This document shows, one piece after another, positions 44,702-56,257 of a DNA stretch of 64,000 nucleotides. The DNA comes from Leucocoprinus leucothites (lineage: Eukaryota > Basidiomycota > Agaricomycetes > Agaricales > Agaricaceae): assembly GCA_013368445.1 (NCBI GenBank), contig JAACJO010000015.1, positions 186,001 to 250,000 on the forward strand, in the 5' to 3' direction. Under the pieces are notes generated by a model. That model did no database searches, was not told the origin of the DNA, and worked only from the letters and a program-made list of their open reading frames with translations. Made by a program: the position numbers and the translations under genes. Positions within the stretch are counted from its first letter, which is position 1. Each line of letters begins with the position of its first letter.

Positions 44702-45473
44702 ATCCTATTTCCCGACCAGTTGCTGAAAATCAAAGTGCGGATAGGAGGAGTTACCTTAGAGGGAAGTTATAACAAAGCTTGTTTTGTCGTGGGCTTATAG
44801 CTTGCATAAGGGTGATCTTCCCTGGACAATTCTTCGGCCTCGTGTTCACCTAGAATTCGCTGGGTGAGCAAGCATCCGAAGCATCCGGGCTCATGCTGTG
44901 GACTAATTTGATTAGATTGATTGTCTACCCAATAGATGCTGGGGGCTCAGAATTGAGCTCTCCGTCGGCACTCGTGTGTCGTGATAGTTTTCAGCTCATG
45001 CTTTGAGCTCGTAGCGCCAGAAAGAGGTGATGTTTCACGCAGGAGCCCAAGCTCCTTCTAGGTCGCGGTCATCGAAGTTCCCAGCCCGAAGCCAAGTCCA
45101 TTGGCCAGTATGTATAGACCGTTGACTGCTTGAGCCTACGCTGCCCACTGGAATAGGACAAAATAGTGTATCATATAGTACACCATCGACCAATGACGCA
45201 TTGAATCCGTCTGAAATGGACCAGAGTAGAAAATTCAAAAAGGTCAGCTTGTTGGATAAACCGAGGAAGTGACAGTAAGCCATTGGTTCGGTTCTATAGC
45301 TTTCGTTGTGTTCGAGGGCGTTGGCCACTCACAATCCTGTTTGAAGATGTCGATAGATGACACCCGTTCTCCGGCGCGATCACGGAAATGATCCGATACG
45401 ATCTTGTGATTGCCGTTCTAAAGATAGTCTTGGATTGAGTTCCCTTTCCTGCTCCTCCACGACCTCATAGCGA
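44702..45473 (-). other. Spacer with a possible membrane-protein fragment
   Basis: The minus-strand frame at 45035-45328 contains LTFLNFLLWSISDGFNASLVDG, which resembles the third membrane segment of DUF6534 proteins. It stands alone, without partner exons. It may be a remnant of another copy. The last 100 bases are the PLC leader. Confidence 0.3.
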
Positions 45474-47618
45474 ATGGATCCACAGGCCCAGGTAGCGGTG
45501 CATGACCGCGAACTACTCGAATCTCTTTCTGTACATACCGTTCATAACCTTCATCCACCTCCCTCGTCTGTGCGGCTGAGCGAGCACGTAGAGACGTTTG
45601 TGAAGGACGTCTTGGGAAGTGATGTTGAGGATCTGCTCATGAAGCCCACTATCCGGCCATCCGCTGCGAAAAGTGACTTGCCTTTCGCCGATTATTTCGT
45701 GTCGTATGTTTGTTTGGTCTTGTCTATCGCTAAGTAAGCGCTGATTTCTGTGCAGGACATCACATAATACCTATTTGTTGTCAAACCAAGTCCTTGGCAA
45801 AGCATCAGCATCGTCCTACACCCATGTCTTATCGCGAGGAGCTCGCTGCGTTGGTGGGTACTTTTGAGCAACAGCATTGTCACATACTCATGTGCTATGT
45901 TTATTATGTGGCAGAAATTGACGTGTGGCCGTCTTCCAAGGGTCCTGTTGTAACGCACGGCCACACCTTCTCTCAATCCATCCCTTTCGAGGAGGTCTGT
46001 GCTGCCATTGGTGCATCGGTATACGACAACACCTGGCCTGTACTTGTGTCGTTGGAATGTCATGTTTACGGAGAGGATAAACAACAACAACTTGTCAAGA
46101 TAATGCGAGACGCCTGGGGTCCTAAGTTTGTGGATCATAAATTAGATGATGTCGATGATAAAATAACACCAGAGATGGTCAAGGGGCGGATTTTGGTTAT
46201 GGTGTGCTCTCTGCTCCCTTACTTTCGCAATGCTTGCTGATTGTTGTATGACAAGGTTGAGTATTACCCTCCTCCCATCGTATCATTGAACCCAAGTGAT
46301 AATGAAGCCGAAGTTTCTCCAAGCTCCTCCTCCTCCTCTTCCTCTTCATCTTCGTCGGAGTCTGAGGATGATCCGGCGGGGAGCAGTTCGCTGTGGCCGC
46401 GCAAGAAATCAAAAGTCCCTCGTCATCTCCGCATCAGTGGAACCCTCGCAGACGTGGGGTACTACCTCCGGAGTATGAAACCATCGAAGAATTGGTACTC
46501 CAGATGTCAGTTTCATTCATGAACCTCACGTTCGTGCTCTTCTAAAAGCTCTCCACAGTGTTCCCTGAGCCTCCAAACCTCCTTCTCAACCTCTCAGAAT
46601 CAAGCTTATTGTCCCTCCTCACGAATTCCACCACCATCCTCAACACTCTCATTGACCACTCACAAACGCACATTAGGCGAATTTACCCCAAGGGCCTTCG
46701 CTTGACGTCATCCAACCTTCGACCATATTCCTTCTGGGGCACCGGTTCGCAAGTTGTTGCCCTGAACTGGCAGACATATGATCGAGGAATGCAGATCAAC
46801 GAGGCGATGTTTGTTGGGACAACTGGTTGGCTCCCTAAACCAGTTTGGATGAGGAAATCAGCAGACGATGGCGAGGGAACTAGAGACAAGAAAAGGCTGA
46901 AGATCAAAGGAGACGTGGTTGGTGTATGCTCGGGTAGGTGATTCTGGGACTTGGTTATCTATTGACGCTGATTTTTTGAAATCATAGCCCCTCCACCTTC
47001 TGATCGGGAGAGGTCGCCAAATTCGAAGGTATATAATGCCTACGTTAAGGCAGAGTTGTTTCTCCCTACGCCCTCGGCTATTCCCCCATCTTCGTTGAAC
47101 CTTCTCAACATCCAAACAACCAGCGAGCTTGAATATCGCTCTGAAGCCCAGCCTGTGAAACCCATCACAGGAGATCTTGATTTCGCCTATCCAGTCACAA
47201 AACCGGACCAAGGCTCAGGCTCGCTAGCTCAAGAGTGGGACAATTTGTGGTGGCGCAAGAAACAAGATGAGCGAGGTCTGAGTTTCGCGGCTTTCGAATG
47301 GGAGATATTGGAGAAGTGGGAGGAATTGACGTTCCTCAGGTACGCTCATTCGCATTCATCCTCCACACCGGAACATATAGTGACGTCTATTTGCCATTTA
47401 GACTTAGTGTGTGTGAGAAGGAATTTGGAAAGGATGACACCTTGGCTGTATTTTGTGCTCGTATTGCTGACATTCGCCGTTCACTGGTCGTCGATGATGT
47501 GCCTACGGAGAATGCGGACCGCGCAATTGGATGGAGAGCGGTCAGACTATTTGATTTACATGGGAAATTCTGTGGGACAATTGCACTTGTGCGCTTCATG
47601 TTCGAACCTGTGGACTAA
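45474..47618 (+). CDS. PLC1: Phosphatidylinositol-specific phospholipase C (PLC-delta type)
   Basis: Seven exons (45474-45703, 45756-45853, 45915-46201, 46256-46505, 46559-46933, 46988-47339, 47402-47618) join in frame to 602 residues. The enzyme cleaves PIP2 to IP3 and diacylglycerol at the plasma membrane. The X domain has both catalytic histidines, in TSHNTYLLSNQ (about residue 80) and PVVTHGHTF (about 124), and Ca-binding EIDVWPSSKGP. The Y domain follows with MKPSKNW, NLSESS, FWGTGSQVVALNWQTYDRGM and EAMFVGTTGW. A C2-like region closes the protein. X and Y are separated by an acidic linker carrying 12 consecutive Ser (about residue 228-239). The N-terminus has no PH domain and little room for EF hands, so the protein is shorter than yeast Plc1. 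The symbol is given by family; orthology was not tested. Confidence 0.92.
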
Positions 47619-48052
47619 TCATTACGGACCTTTGAGTACACATGCCAGGGCGAATTACCTGGATTCTATGAACTCTATAACATGTTGATTGATGGCGCGG
47701 TCGCGTCCAGAGGTTTCGAATCACGTACAACAAGTTTAACACGGCATCATAGCCGGCAAAAGTTTTTTGCCTCCCGCAATCTGACGCATTCCACCTGAAA
47801 GCACATTTTCAATCGGCCGCCGATATGTTCGTCTGATTCATTCCCACCCAGATCATTGATTGAAGAGAGAATGTGGTAAAATCTGGTCCTTTGGGGCCAA
47901 GTTAGGCTGTTTTCTTCCATGTCCTCAGCGTATCGGCAATGTGCACGGTCCTTCTGGAACCAAAAGCACGCGTCAAACGAAGATAGATCTATTCCAGGTA
48001 TCCTCCTTAAAAGATTCATTTCGATTTGAAGATCCAACGTGATATCTTTACG
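47619..48052 (+). other. Spacer downstream of PLC
   Basis: About 430 bases without a supported gene. A minus-strand open frame covers 47747-48190, but it overlaps the methyltransferase relic on the other strand and resembles nothing known. Confidence 0.4.
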
Positions 48053-48531
48053 ATGGATCCCACACAAGCTAGGTCTTCTTCTGAGCTGGCTACGGAGAGC
48101 ACTGAACAGCATCTTGTCTCTGAACGCTCCTCCACACGCCAATATGTGTTCCCTGTAGACGAAGGGAGCGAGAACGGTGAGGAACTTCAACTTACTGCTC
48201 GTTGAGTCGCTGTTCTCAGACAGAAAGATGCATTAGGCGTACCTCCAAAGTCGCATGACCGATCGCCACTTTACTAATAACAAACTCGTTCTGGCTCAAA
48301 TCGCTCTCAAATGCGGTGATGTGGTCCCAGACAGTGGAACCAGTACAGGTGCAACCCTATCACTTACTTTATTGGGGTGACAGGCCTTGTTAGGCTACTG
48401 GCTTCTCGCTCTTGCCAAGGAACATGATTGGTAGCGCCCATACCTGGGCTTCGATCGATTCTCGTGGAATTGACATCAGGGATCGAACGCTTCGGTATCA
48501 CCAGCTATCATTCTGCCAGACGTGACCTTTA
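48053..48531 (+). pseudogene. Relic of a LaeA-like SAM methyltransferase (N-terminal exons)
   Basis: Plus-strand reading from ATG 48053 gives a polar start, YVFPVDEGSEN, an intron, then DRKMH-stop-AYLQSRMTDRHFTNNKLVLA and DVVPDSGTSTG, an intron, YWLLALAKEHDW-stop and SIDSRGIDIRDRTLR. This is the N-terminal order of LaeA-like methyltransferases, in which a glycine motif (usually LDxGTGTG) is followed by GIDI. Two TAG stops interrupt it, at 48234-48236 and 48432-48434; the first is best explained by CAG to TAG. The catalytic core beyond GIDI is not found. Intact relatives often control or take part in secondary metabolism. Confidence 0.65.
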
Positions 48532-50002
48532 TTACCTGCTCTATCACCTCTCTCCCGCCGGCTGCAATCTCATTAGCATATCAACAGCTTTCGGGTGCGC
48601 TACAGTCATCCCACTGACACCAGCGGGCCTATTCATCCACAATATGCGAGCATGTCGTGACCTCTACTCTTCCTAATTCATAATGCTGTTATGATGCTCT
48701 GTGTGGGTGCCTTCGCAACACCGAGACAGTTGAAGAATACGCGCAATGAGAACTAAGTGTGTTTGGATTCAAACATTCATCACATATAGATAACAAGTAC
48801 ATAGGGCCCCCTGTCTTTTAGGACGTGGTTTACAGCATCTCTTAACCCCATGACCTCCCTCAATTATCCAATTGTCCAGGAGCGGTGCTTTTGTTTGATC
48901 CATCTCTTGATGAGAAAAGGAGGATGATGGGGTTATGGAAGTGAGTGGGCGCTCCGAAGGGCTGCTCACTTCGGCTTTCCATACTATCTTGCGGTCCCAT
49001 GACTTCGCTTCGGATCTGCAACTGTCAAGAAGTGGTGTATTCACTCGGGGATCCACCGACTCGGTGTGAGAAGGGGAGTGGTAATTTGGAGGTGCTCTAC
49101 AGCATTATACGATCATCCGTATGATCACTCAATTTCCCCTAACCTCGAGGCCTCCATTCCACAATATATAAATTTGAGTTTGACCGCTTGAGCCTTCAGC
49201 GCCAGCCCCAACCAAGATCTTCTCCCCAAGCAAGGCGAGCATATCCCTCACCACACATTCTGCCTGCTGACACTATGTTCTCCAGCTCATCACATATTTC
49301 TTCTGTCCCGGTCAAGCATTCTACGGAATACGACATGCCTAGTCAAGTAAGCGTTCTGAAAACCTTGAGGGACGATCGTCAATACTGATCGCATCTTCCG
49401 GCCATAGCCAAATGCTATTCGTTGTTCCGTTTGCAATCAGTGGCTATCCACTAAAGGGACAACGCATGAATGTCCTGGCAATAAGTAGTAGTCACAGCAC
49501 CGACGATATCTCCCCTTTGCACTGCCCTTCAGTTTGTTCTATTCTTGTGTTCCTAAAGGTCTTCCATCAAAGCTCGACGCCTATGTGAGGTCGGAGTAGT
49601 TTACAATGTTATTATAACTGTTTACCTTTGTATTTTCTGCCTTCGCCCAGCGTATTACAAAAGCGTGTCACCACGGATAATACCCGCTCTCGCCCACTGT
49701 TGGAGCCTGCCTTTCCCAGTCTAGTAACCCAAATGACCTCGACAGAGCTTGAGATTGACCGCTGGATGTTCCACGACGACTTTGGCAGCGTGTTAACCAC
49801 GAAAAACATAGTTGAACAGAGTATCACAGAGCCGAAGGGAACATCGAAAAGCAGCAACACAACATCGGATGACTCTATATTTACTAAACCTTAGTTACAA
49901 ACTGTGAGCAGGTTCCAGTCTTTAATCTCTCTTGAAATCAAGAACATCAGCCACAACCGGATACCACCGCACCTATTAATGATCACAACGGATATCAGTT
50001 TT
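48532..50002 (+). other. Gene-poor stretch
   Basis: About 1.5 kb. Open frames on both strands (for example minus 48769-49056 and plus 49628-49894) show no family resemblance. A TATATAAA lies near 49164 on the plus strand, but I see no convincing gene behind it. Confidence 0.4.
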
Positions 50003-51398
50003 TCAGAAAATTGTGATGTCCCCTTTCGTCTCGAACGTCATGCTCATCCACTGAGCAGTATCGCTGCACTCCTCGTCATATGGCTGGTAGTACTGCAGCC
50101 AGTTGATAGCGTCCCTCAGCTTCTTCCCTTTAACCAGGCACTCGTAGTACTCTGGATCTTTATCCTTCACAATCTACCAAGCAAGTAAGAAGATATAGAT
50201 ACGTAACTTATGCCACTGAGACACACCGAGGCGTACATGTCCTGATAATATGCACTTTCCTGAGGACTGCAACAATAGGCACTGCCATCAGACCCAAATC
50301 GAGGATCATTGGGGCCAGTGTAACTGAGCCAAGGAGGATATTCTGCAGCCAAAACAGCGGGAACTATACTGTGGTACTCCCAATCAATGATACCGGTGAC
50401 TGATCCGGTCTGTTGATCGAGCAGCACATTGGCGGCTCTGAGATCCTCATGTCGCAGAGCAGGATGACGAAGGAAGGGAGAATCAAGACCATAGCACACT
50501 TCTAGTAGGGTTTTCCGACACTGCTCAAGTATCAGCAAGGCGCGCTCGCGTGCTCCATGATGAGATTCAGGCGTTAAGTCAACGGATGTTGAAGCTTTAC
50601 GTCGGGCCACGTAACCGTCTATGAAGTGGTCAACGAACTCCTCTAGGGTGTTCAATACGACATGGAACGAATCCTGGGTAGTAAAAACTAAACGCGGAAC
50701 AACGTCTTCGCCGCGCGCGTTGGGAGAGCCAATGGAACCTATCTTGTTGGGGACATTCAATCTGAAGATCTCAAGTGCGATCAATGCGTACGACATGACG
50801 GCATTGTCCTGAAGCCAGTATATCAGCACCACTGCAGTATTTCTCAAGGGAGATTGGCGTGACGAACTTTGGCAGAGTCGCTTAGAAGTCCATAAATCTT
50901 CAATGCGTCTTTTCCAGGGAGAATATCGAGTACCAAATACCCGGCGTTATTGCATACAGAAGAAGCGATAATCTTTGGGACAGGAACAGTGGTGTTTTCC
51001 AGAAAGCGTAGAACACTGATTTCGACATCGAGCTTCCGCCTGCGCCAATCACGGACCAAGTTAGCGTCGATGGAGTGATCATGGGAATACTTGTCCGCGA
51101 CAAAGGGAACTTGACGGAAGATCACATTGCGCTCATCTGCAAGAATTATCCGCATCGTCTGTAAGATATGAAAAACTATCGGAATAAGTTATATGACCTG
51201 TATTACCGAGTTGACACTCGCAGCGAAGAGCGAGCTTTGCTGTACAGGGGATCCAAGGAGCTCCTCGGCTTTCCGAATCTTGTGCTCTTGCTCGGGCGTT
51301 AGGTCATCGCCGACTGTCCAGTCTTTCCATGAGTCAGGTGGTGGGGGCCAATCCAAGTGCTTTACACCGTGGTGATCCCAGTATGGCGGATTGTCCAT
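50003..51398 (-). CDS. APH/ChoK-fold phosphotransferase family protein
   Basis: Four exons (51398-51198, 51158-50868, 50808-50227, 50173-50003) join in frame to 414 residues. The protein-kinase-like fold shows a substrate-lobe block VPVPKIIASS with YLVLDILPGKD, the catalytic loop LRHEDLRAANVLLD (Asp near residue 284) and the metal-binding motif GIIDWEYHS (about 303). Such aminoglycoside-phosphotransferase-like proteins are abundant in mushrooms; most have unknown small-molecule substrates, and antibiotic resistance should not be assumed. The start ATG at 51398 gives MDNPPYWDHHGVKHLDWPPP, and the final exon ends in TFETKGDITIF. No defects seen. Confidence 0.88.
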
Positions 51399-52564
51399 AG
51401 CAAACAACGAGATAAAGTAGAGATGTGAGCCGTGTGTGGCGCCATAGGAGGACATATCCCAACAATGCCGACATCTGTTTGACACGTGATGCATCGATGG
51501 ACGGTACTATCACAAGAGACACGCCCAAATCGGTACCCATCAACGAAAGTACCCACTAATCAATCTATGGGGTTGGTTTGTTGCGCAGCTCGTGACCCAG
51601 CATAGATTCTAGCCAACAATCAAAATCGACAATAGGTTTGAGGATGCTCAAAGTCTCATAAACATGAATTAGGTTCGAGAGTGGCCAACGATCTTCAATG
51701 ACAATTGAGTTGACAGCCCGTGACCTAAAATAAAAGCAAAATTGTGACAACGTCCCTTTGCTCATCGCAGAACCAATTGTCTATCCTATTTCTTATATAG
51801 GATGTATAGTTAGCCACAAATAAACTCGCAAATCAATCTCGTGAATTGATTCCTCGGTACTTTCGTGAGTGGCGACCGAACCGGCGTTGACTCTGGTGTA
51901 TCATGTGGCCTGGGCAGGTTCACATGCCCCTCTTCGCCCAGATTGTTTGAATCGACGATTAGCTCTAATTCCAATTTATTGGCACTGACGCCCGATTTCA
52001 AGATATTGAGCAAGTTTGCCGTTTCCTGTTTTCCGTACGTCTTCGGATCGGTTAGCGTCACAATAGCTGGCTCCCTCTTGAGTGCAGGCTAACCAGACCA
52101 TCGGAGTCAGTGTTGAATAAACACTGAAGTTGACGTTGACATAACTCCAGCGCTTACCACTCATGGGCTCGGTGCTATAGATATCCCAGCCTGTATTGAA
52201 TCCATTGATCTCATCAGAGTCAATCGCTACGACCTCGGGGGTCGAAGGCTTCAAGTTTACGCTCTATGATTATATTGGCCATAGACGGAAAGGTGAGAAA
52301 TTTGGAGTCGCATTTGTTCTCAGGTGCTCAATGAATGGCTATTGATATCGGCGAGTACTACTGCGGCCGCTAGAAGTTTGTATGCATTAGGGCTTCAACG
52401 GTACACTAAATGTTGATCATACGACCACGCTCGCTAAGAAGACTACAGACTCATCGGAAAAGTGAAGAGCCTTTCACATACCATTCCTAGCTCCATCTAC
52501 CCTCACCGAGATAAAAACAGGGCTAGTAGGAGTACTATCCTTATCTCTATCTGCGGTTTCCACC
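51399..52564 (-). other. Unresolved stretch with possible small gene fragments
   Basis: Minus-strand frames read GWDIYSTEPMSG, then TANLLNILKSGVSANKLELELIVDS (51830-52250), then a separate frame with VIEDRWPLSNLIHVYETL (51565-51765). They look protein-like, but I cannot splice them into one frame from an ATG. The plus strand supplies the leader of the O-methyltransferase gene. Confidence 0.3.
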
Positions 52565-54470
52565 ATGAGTGATCCTATTTCCAACATTTCTCGCCTGGCC
52601 TCCATTATCATGACCTCTGCTAGTAACATCGAGACCTTTTACAAGGCCGATGCCACCAAACCTTTAGTTCCCTCTCTAGATGACACTGATCCTCACCCTT
52701 TGGATGCTACAGTGCACCCACTTGAAGTAAAGCATTCCCTCCAGGCGTTAGAAGGCGCTTGTGCACAGTTGTGTGCTACACTCGCGCGTCCAGATCACAC
52801 AATCCTCAATGTATGTGATCACCCTTGAGCCAAATATATACAGGTTGCTTATGATAGGATGTTTTGAAGCGGTACCTGGTGGTACTTCAATTCTCCCCTC
52901 ACAGAAAATAACCTCTCATACTCATCTTGATAAAGTTACTTGAGCCAGCTTGCCTTGGGGTCATACTTCGCTCTCGCGTTGCGGATGTCCTTCTAGATAA
53001 GCCAGCTGGGATGCCAATCAATGAAATCAGTGAATATTGTGGCGTTGAACCGAAGAAATTGAGTCGTGTTCTACGCGCTCTGTGCTCAAGCCACATTTTC
53101 CGTGAAGGTAACTTAAACGAATGGTTAATGAAACTTAACTCACCCTTCACTTCAGTCTCAAACAATGTCTTCGCCAACAATCGTCTAAGCATGCAGCTCG
53201 TTAGCACGAATCCGATGTGGAGTGCTGGTATGCACACGTGAGTACCCTTCAGTATCATCTTGGACCGAAAGTCCATTCTTTTTAACTTCATCCCTCAAAA
53301 GTGTTGATGAACCCATCGGTAAAGCCGCTGTGCATCTAGCAGATACACTATTAGATCCAGAATGGGGATCTTCGTATGCACCTGAGCACACTGCCTTCAA
53401 CCGCGCTGCGGGATATCCACGCCCTCTTTATGAATACCTCGAAGGCGTACGTGAATCCGACAGAACACTGGTCCAACTTCTAATGCCTTTCGTGACAATT
53501 TCTATTTTTACAGAAAGATAGTGAGAAAGGGGCTGAGCAAGGGATCCGCTTTGGGAAGGCTATGGTTGGGTGGAATCGAGCTGCTGATGCCGGAGCAATT
53601 GTATCAAGTGAGCGGAAACCTCAATACCACGGGATGAACACAAATACTCAATAACATCCTGACTTCATACAGGGTATCCTTGGGGACAATTATCTCCCGG
53701 AACTGTCGTTAATGACCTTGGTGGTGGTGTGGGAATATTACAATGCAACTTCACAAGCAGTATCCGAACCTGGTGCTGAAATTACAAGACCTGCCAGAAC
53801 GTATTCAGCAAGCACAGGGTGACGTCTGGCCGCGTGAATGCCCAGAAGCCATCGTCGAGGGGAGGATAGAGTTCAAAGGCATAGATCTCTTCACGGAAAC
53901 ACCGATCCCAAACTGCGACGTTTATTTGGTGAGCGCAGAGTCATTAAAGAGACTATCTACTGCTTAATCTACTGTTCACCATCATTTCAGTTGAAGAATG
54001 TTATGTGAGTTTCAGGCTATTATTTATTTCCGAAAAAAAACTTATCCCATTGGTAGTCATAACTTGCCATCCGACCTGGCGCACAAAGTGCTCACTAACA
54101 CAAGAAGAGCAATGACCCCAACCAGTCGAATATTGATCAGTAGGTCTTCGATTGCATCTACAAGAGTAACTGACAAATCGATATATATATATCGATATCT
54201 TTGAAACCCATAGACGAATTTATTATCCAAAGTCCTGTTCGTGTCCCGGCGGGTGAGATAAAATCTAGTCAAGCCCCAGACCCATTGCTTCCGAACTTTG
54301 GTGTTGGACGTATCCGCCTCCACTACCTCGATATTTCAATGCTGACGCTGCTCAACAGCGAAGAGCGAACATTAGAGGATTATGTTCAATTGGTCGAAGG
54401 TTCAGGTCTACATCTAGTAAAGGTCTGGGATCTTGGAGAGTCGGCCCTTCTTGAGCTCGCACTCGCCTAG
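52565..54470 (+). CDS. O-methyltransferase (plant-type/aflatoxin-type class I), with one frameshift
   Basis: About eight exons. The N-terminal dimerisation part holds LLEPACLGVILRSRVADVLLDKPAG, EPKKLSRVLRALCSSHIFRE and FANNRLSMQLVSTNP. The SAM-binding motif VVNDLGGGVG (about 53709-53735) is followed by YPNLVLKLQDLPE, then CDVYLLKNVISH with the likely catalytic His, RRAMTPTSRILI and the closing PDPLLPNFGVGRIR and SEERTLEDYVQL blocks. These enzymes methylate hydroxyls on phenolic or polyketide-like small molecules. Between the glycine motif and MQLHKQYP one base is missing (near 53735-53743) and no intron fits, so the reading frame is broken unless this is a sequencing error. The stop is at 54468-54470. 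Confidence 0.8.
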
Positions 54471-54643
54471 AATTCTCGATCGGCGTACCATTTCTATAAA
54501 ATACCTCTTGTCATAAATAACTCTTTATTCACGAATGAGAATTCCGATGTCACCTGTATGTTGAGTATGGAATACAATGGTATTTCATAGAGTTTGGATT
54601 AACAGTATTCCGAAATACATTTGACATAACAGCACAAAAGAAG

Positions 54644-55929
54644 TTATACCACTGAAACTTTCGCCTGGGGAAACACCTTGCGAATATGTGCCACAGCCTC
54701 CTCTTTATCAACAAGGGTGATTCCTGCTACGGCGGAAGAGGGTCCCGGTTCAAGGGGATATGGATTTTGTAGTAAACGTTTATAATCATTCTTCGGCCTC
54801 AGCTGAATCTTAACGTCCACTTCAAAGAAATCAAAGAGCCGCCCTTGGATACAGGCATGATGGAGTTCGAGTGGGCTATTGCTCGAATTGAAATATTTCT
54901 TGTAAATATCGAAGAGCAATTTGGGTCTTCTTTATTCTGGCACCTGTGAAAACCGTAATCGGCGGATATAGACGGGTAGAGCGGATGGACATGTTGTCAC
55001 GACCATGAATGATCTTGTTCCTGATGTATTGCTTGAGGTCCCACACCGACTTGTTTCGATACGGAGACCCCGAAAGTGCATCAATAATTTCTGGTTCAGA
55101 GTGGAGGGGCCGAAACGCGTGACAACGCAGATCAACCTTATGGGCTTGGAATAGTGCGAAGAGCGAGGATGAGGTGTAAGCAGTACAAAACTCGTCGAAG
55201 TGCACGAGCGTATCAGCTTGGCATATGACTGGGTCAGCGCATCCTCATCCCAGCGGTCGGAGCAGGCACAATACCCGAAGCTGATCCAGAGATCAATATC
55301 TGGAGGGGAGGAATGTTGGATAGTGTAAGAGTATAGAGAGAAAGCATTGGTTATGATGTTTCGGCAGAGCCGTGACCACTGGCGAATCTTCTCGGTGGAC
55401 GTATTCGGCGGTTCCCAATGAAGGACCAGGCACGCGAAATCATCGTACCCGTGCCTGATTCCGCTGTCTTCTCTTCTGCTACCTCCGCCGCGAAGAACAT
55501 CCTGATTTCGAAGGAACCATGGGTAGTATTCGCCTCGTATTTCTTTCGGGAGGACGTTCAAACTCCTTCTTGATATTCTCAATCAGAGTCCCTTCCAACC
55601 TCCACCGGTGCAGCGCTAGAGATTTCACGTTAAGGATTGCGGACTGAGGAGTCCGATGTATAGTCCCAGGAGATTACTGGCTTGCGCTGGGTCGACCTTG
55701 GTAAACCCATAATCCTCGCAGGTTTGAGGATTTTCAGGAAAAGCGTCCTCCTGACAGCGAGTGCGAGATAATCTGCAGTGTTGATTGGTCTGGAGGGATT
55801 GCAATCGAAAATATGTCGGACCCATTGGACCGCTGACACTCTCGACTGCAATACCAGCCTTGTTACATCCCGCGCATAGTTTTGGAGGTGGGTCTGTCTC
55901 ATGACAGCAGTACAATCACGCTCTGGCAT
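54644..55929 (-). pseudogene. MYND zinc-finger protein pseudogene
   Basis: Successive minus-strand pieces in different frames form one ancestral protein: a zinc-binding part with CCHETDPPPKLCAGCNKAG and SRTRCQEDAFPENPQTC, then KVDPAQASNLLGLYIGLL, LALHRWRLEGTLIENIKKEF, GEYYPWFLRNQDVL, a long middle part, DEFCTAYTSSSLFALF, GSPYRNKSVWDLKQYI, and DIYKKYFNSSNSPLELHHAC followed by the C-terminus. The order matches a common mushroom MYND-finger family of unknown role. At least four single-base shifts separate the pieces (near 55645, 55565, 55195 and 54920), and no ATG is in frame with the finger. With this many breaks it cannot make the full protein. Confidence 0.7.
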
Positions 55930-56257
55930 CGTCTACGCGAAGAGAAAGGTTGAGGCGCTAGTCGTCGAGCCTTGTCAGTTGGGGGGAGACAAGAAGGCTG
56001 TGAGTAGTTGTCAGACCACTCGAGCAAAAACCCGAACAACAGATTCAAGCTTTATGTAGCTGGGAAGACTCCTTGTGTGGAATGACAATGTATCTGATGA
56101 GGGAAGTGCTGCGTTTAGGCGGGTCGAGGCATCAGATCGTGCGGGTGACTTCAGTTATTCTTTCAGCGCCTTACTATTATTATGGTTTTCAGAGGCTGTA
56201 TTTGGATGCACGTGTACTTACAACCGTCAATTTAAAGGTGAAACCTTGTCGCATGCT
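55930..56257 (+). other. Spacer
   Basis: 328 bases between the MYND relic start and the end of the nucleoside hydrolase gene. Overlapping plus-strand frames at 56073-56309 show no resemblance to known proteins. Confidence 0.35.

Noticed and set aside
47747..48190. A 147-codon minus-strand frame as a gene
   Set aside because: No family resemblance, and it overlaps the first exon of the plus-strand methyltransferase relic, which has recognisable motifs.
50003..51398. Calling the APH-fold gene an antibiotic-resistance gene
   Set aside because: Only the generic phosphotransferase motifs are visible. In mushrooms this fold is widespread, with mostly unknown substrates.
52927..53241. Treating the O-methyltransferase pieces as separate small genes
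   Set aside because: The pieces follow the family order with proper splice sites; only one junction (near 53740) is out of frame.
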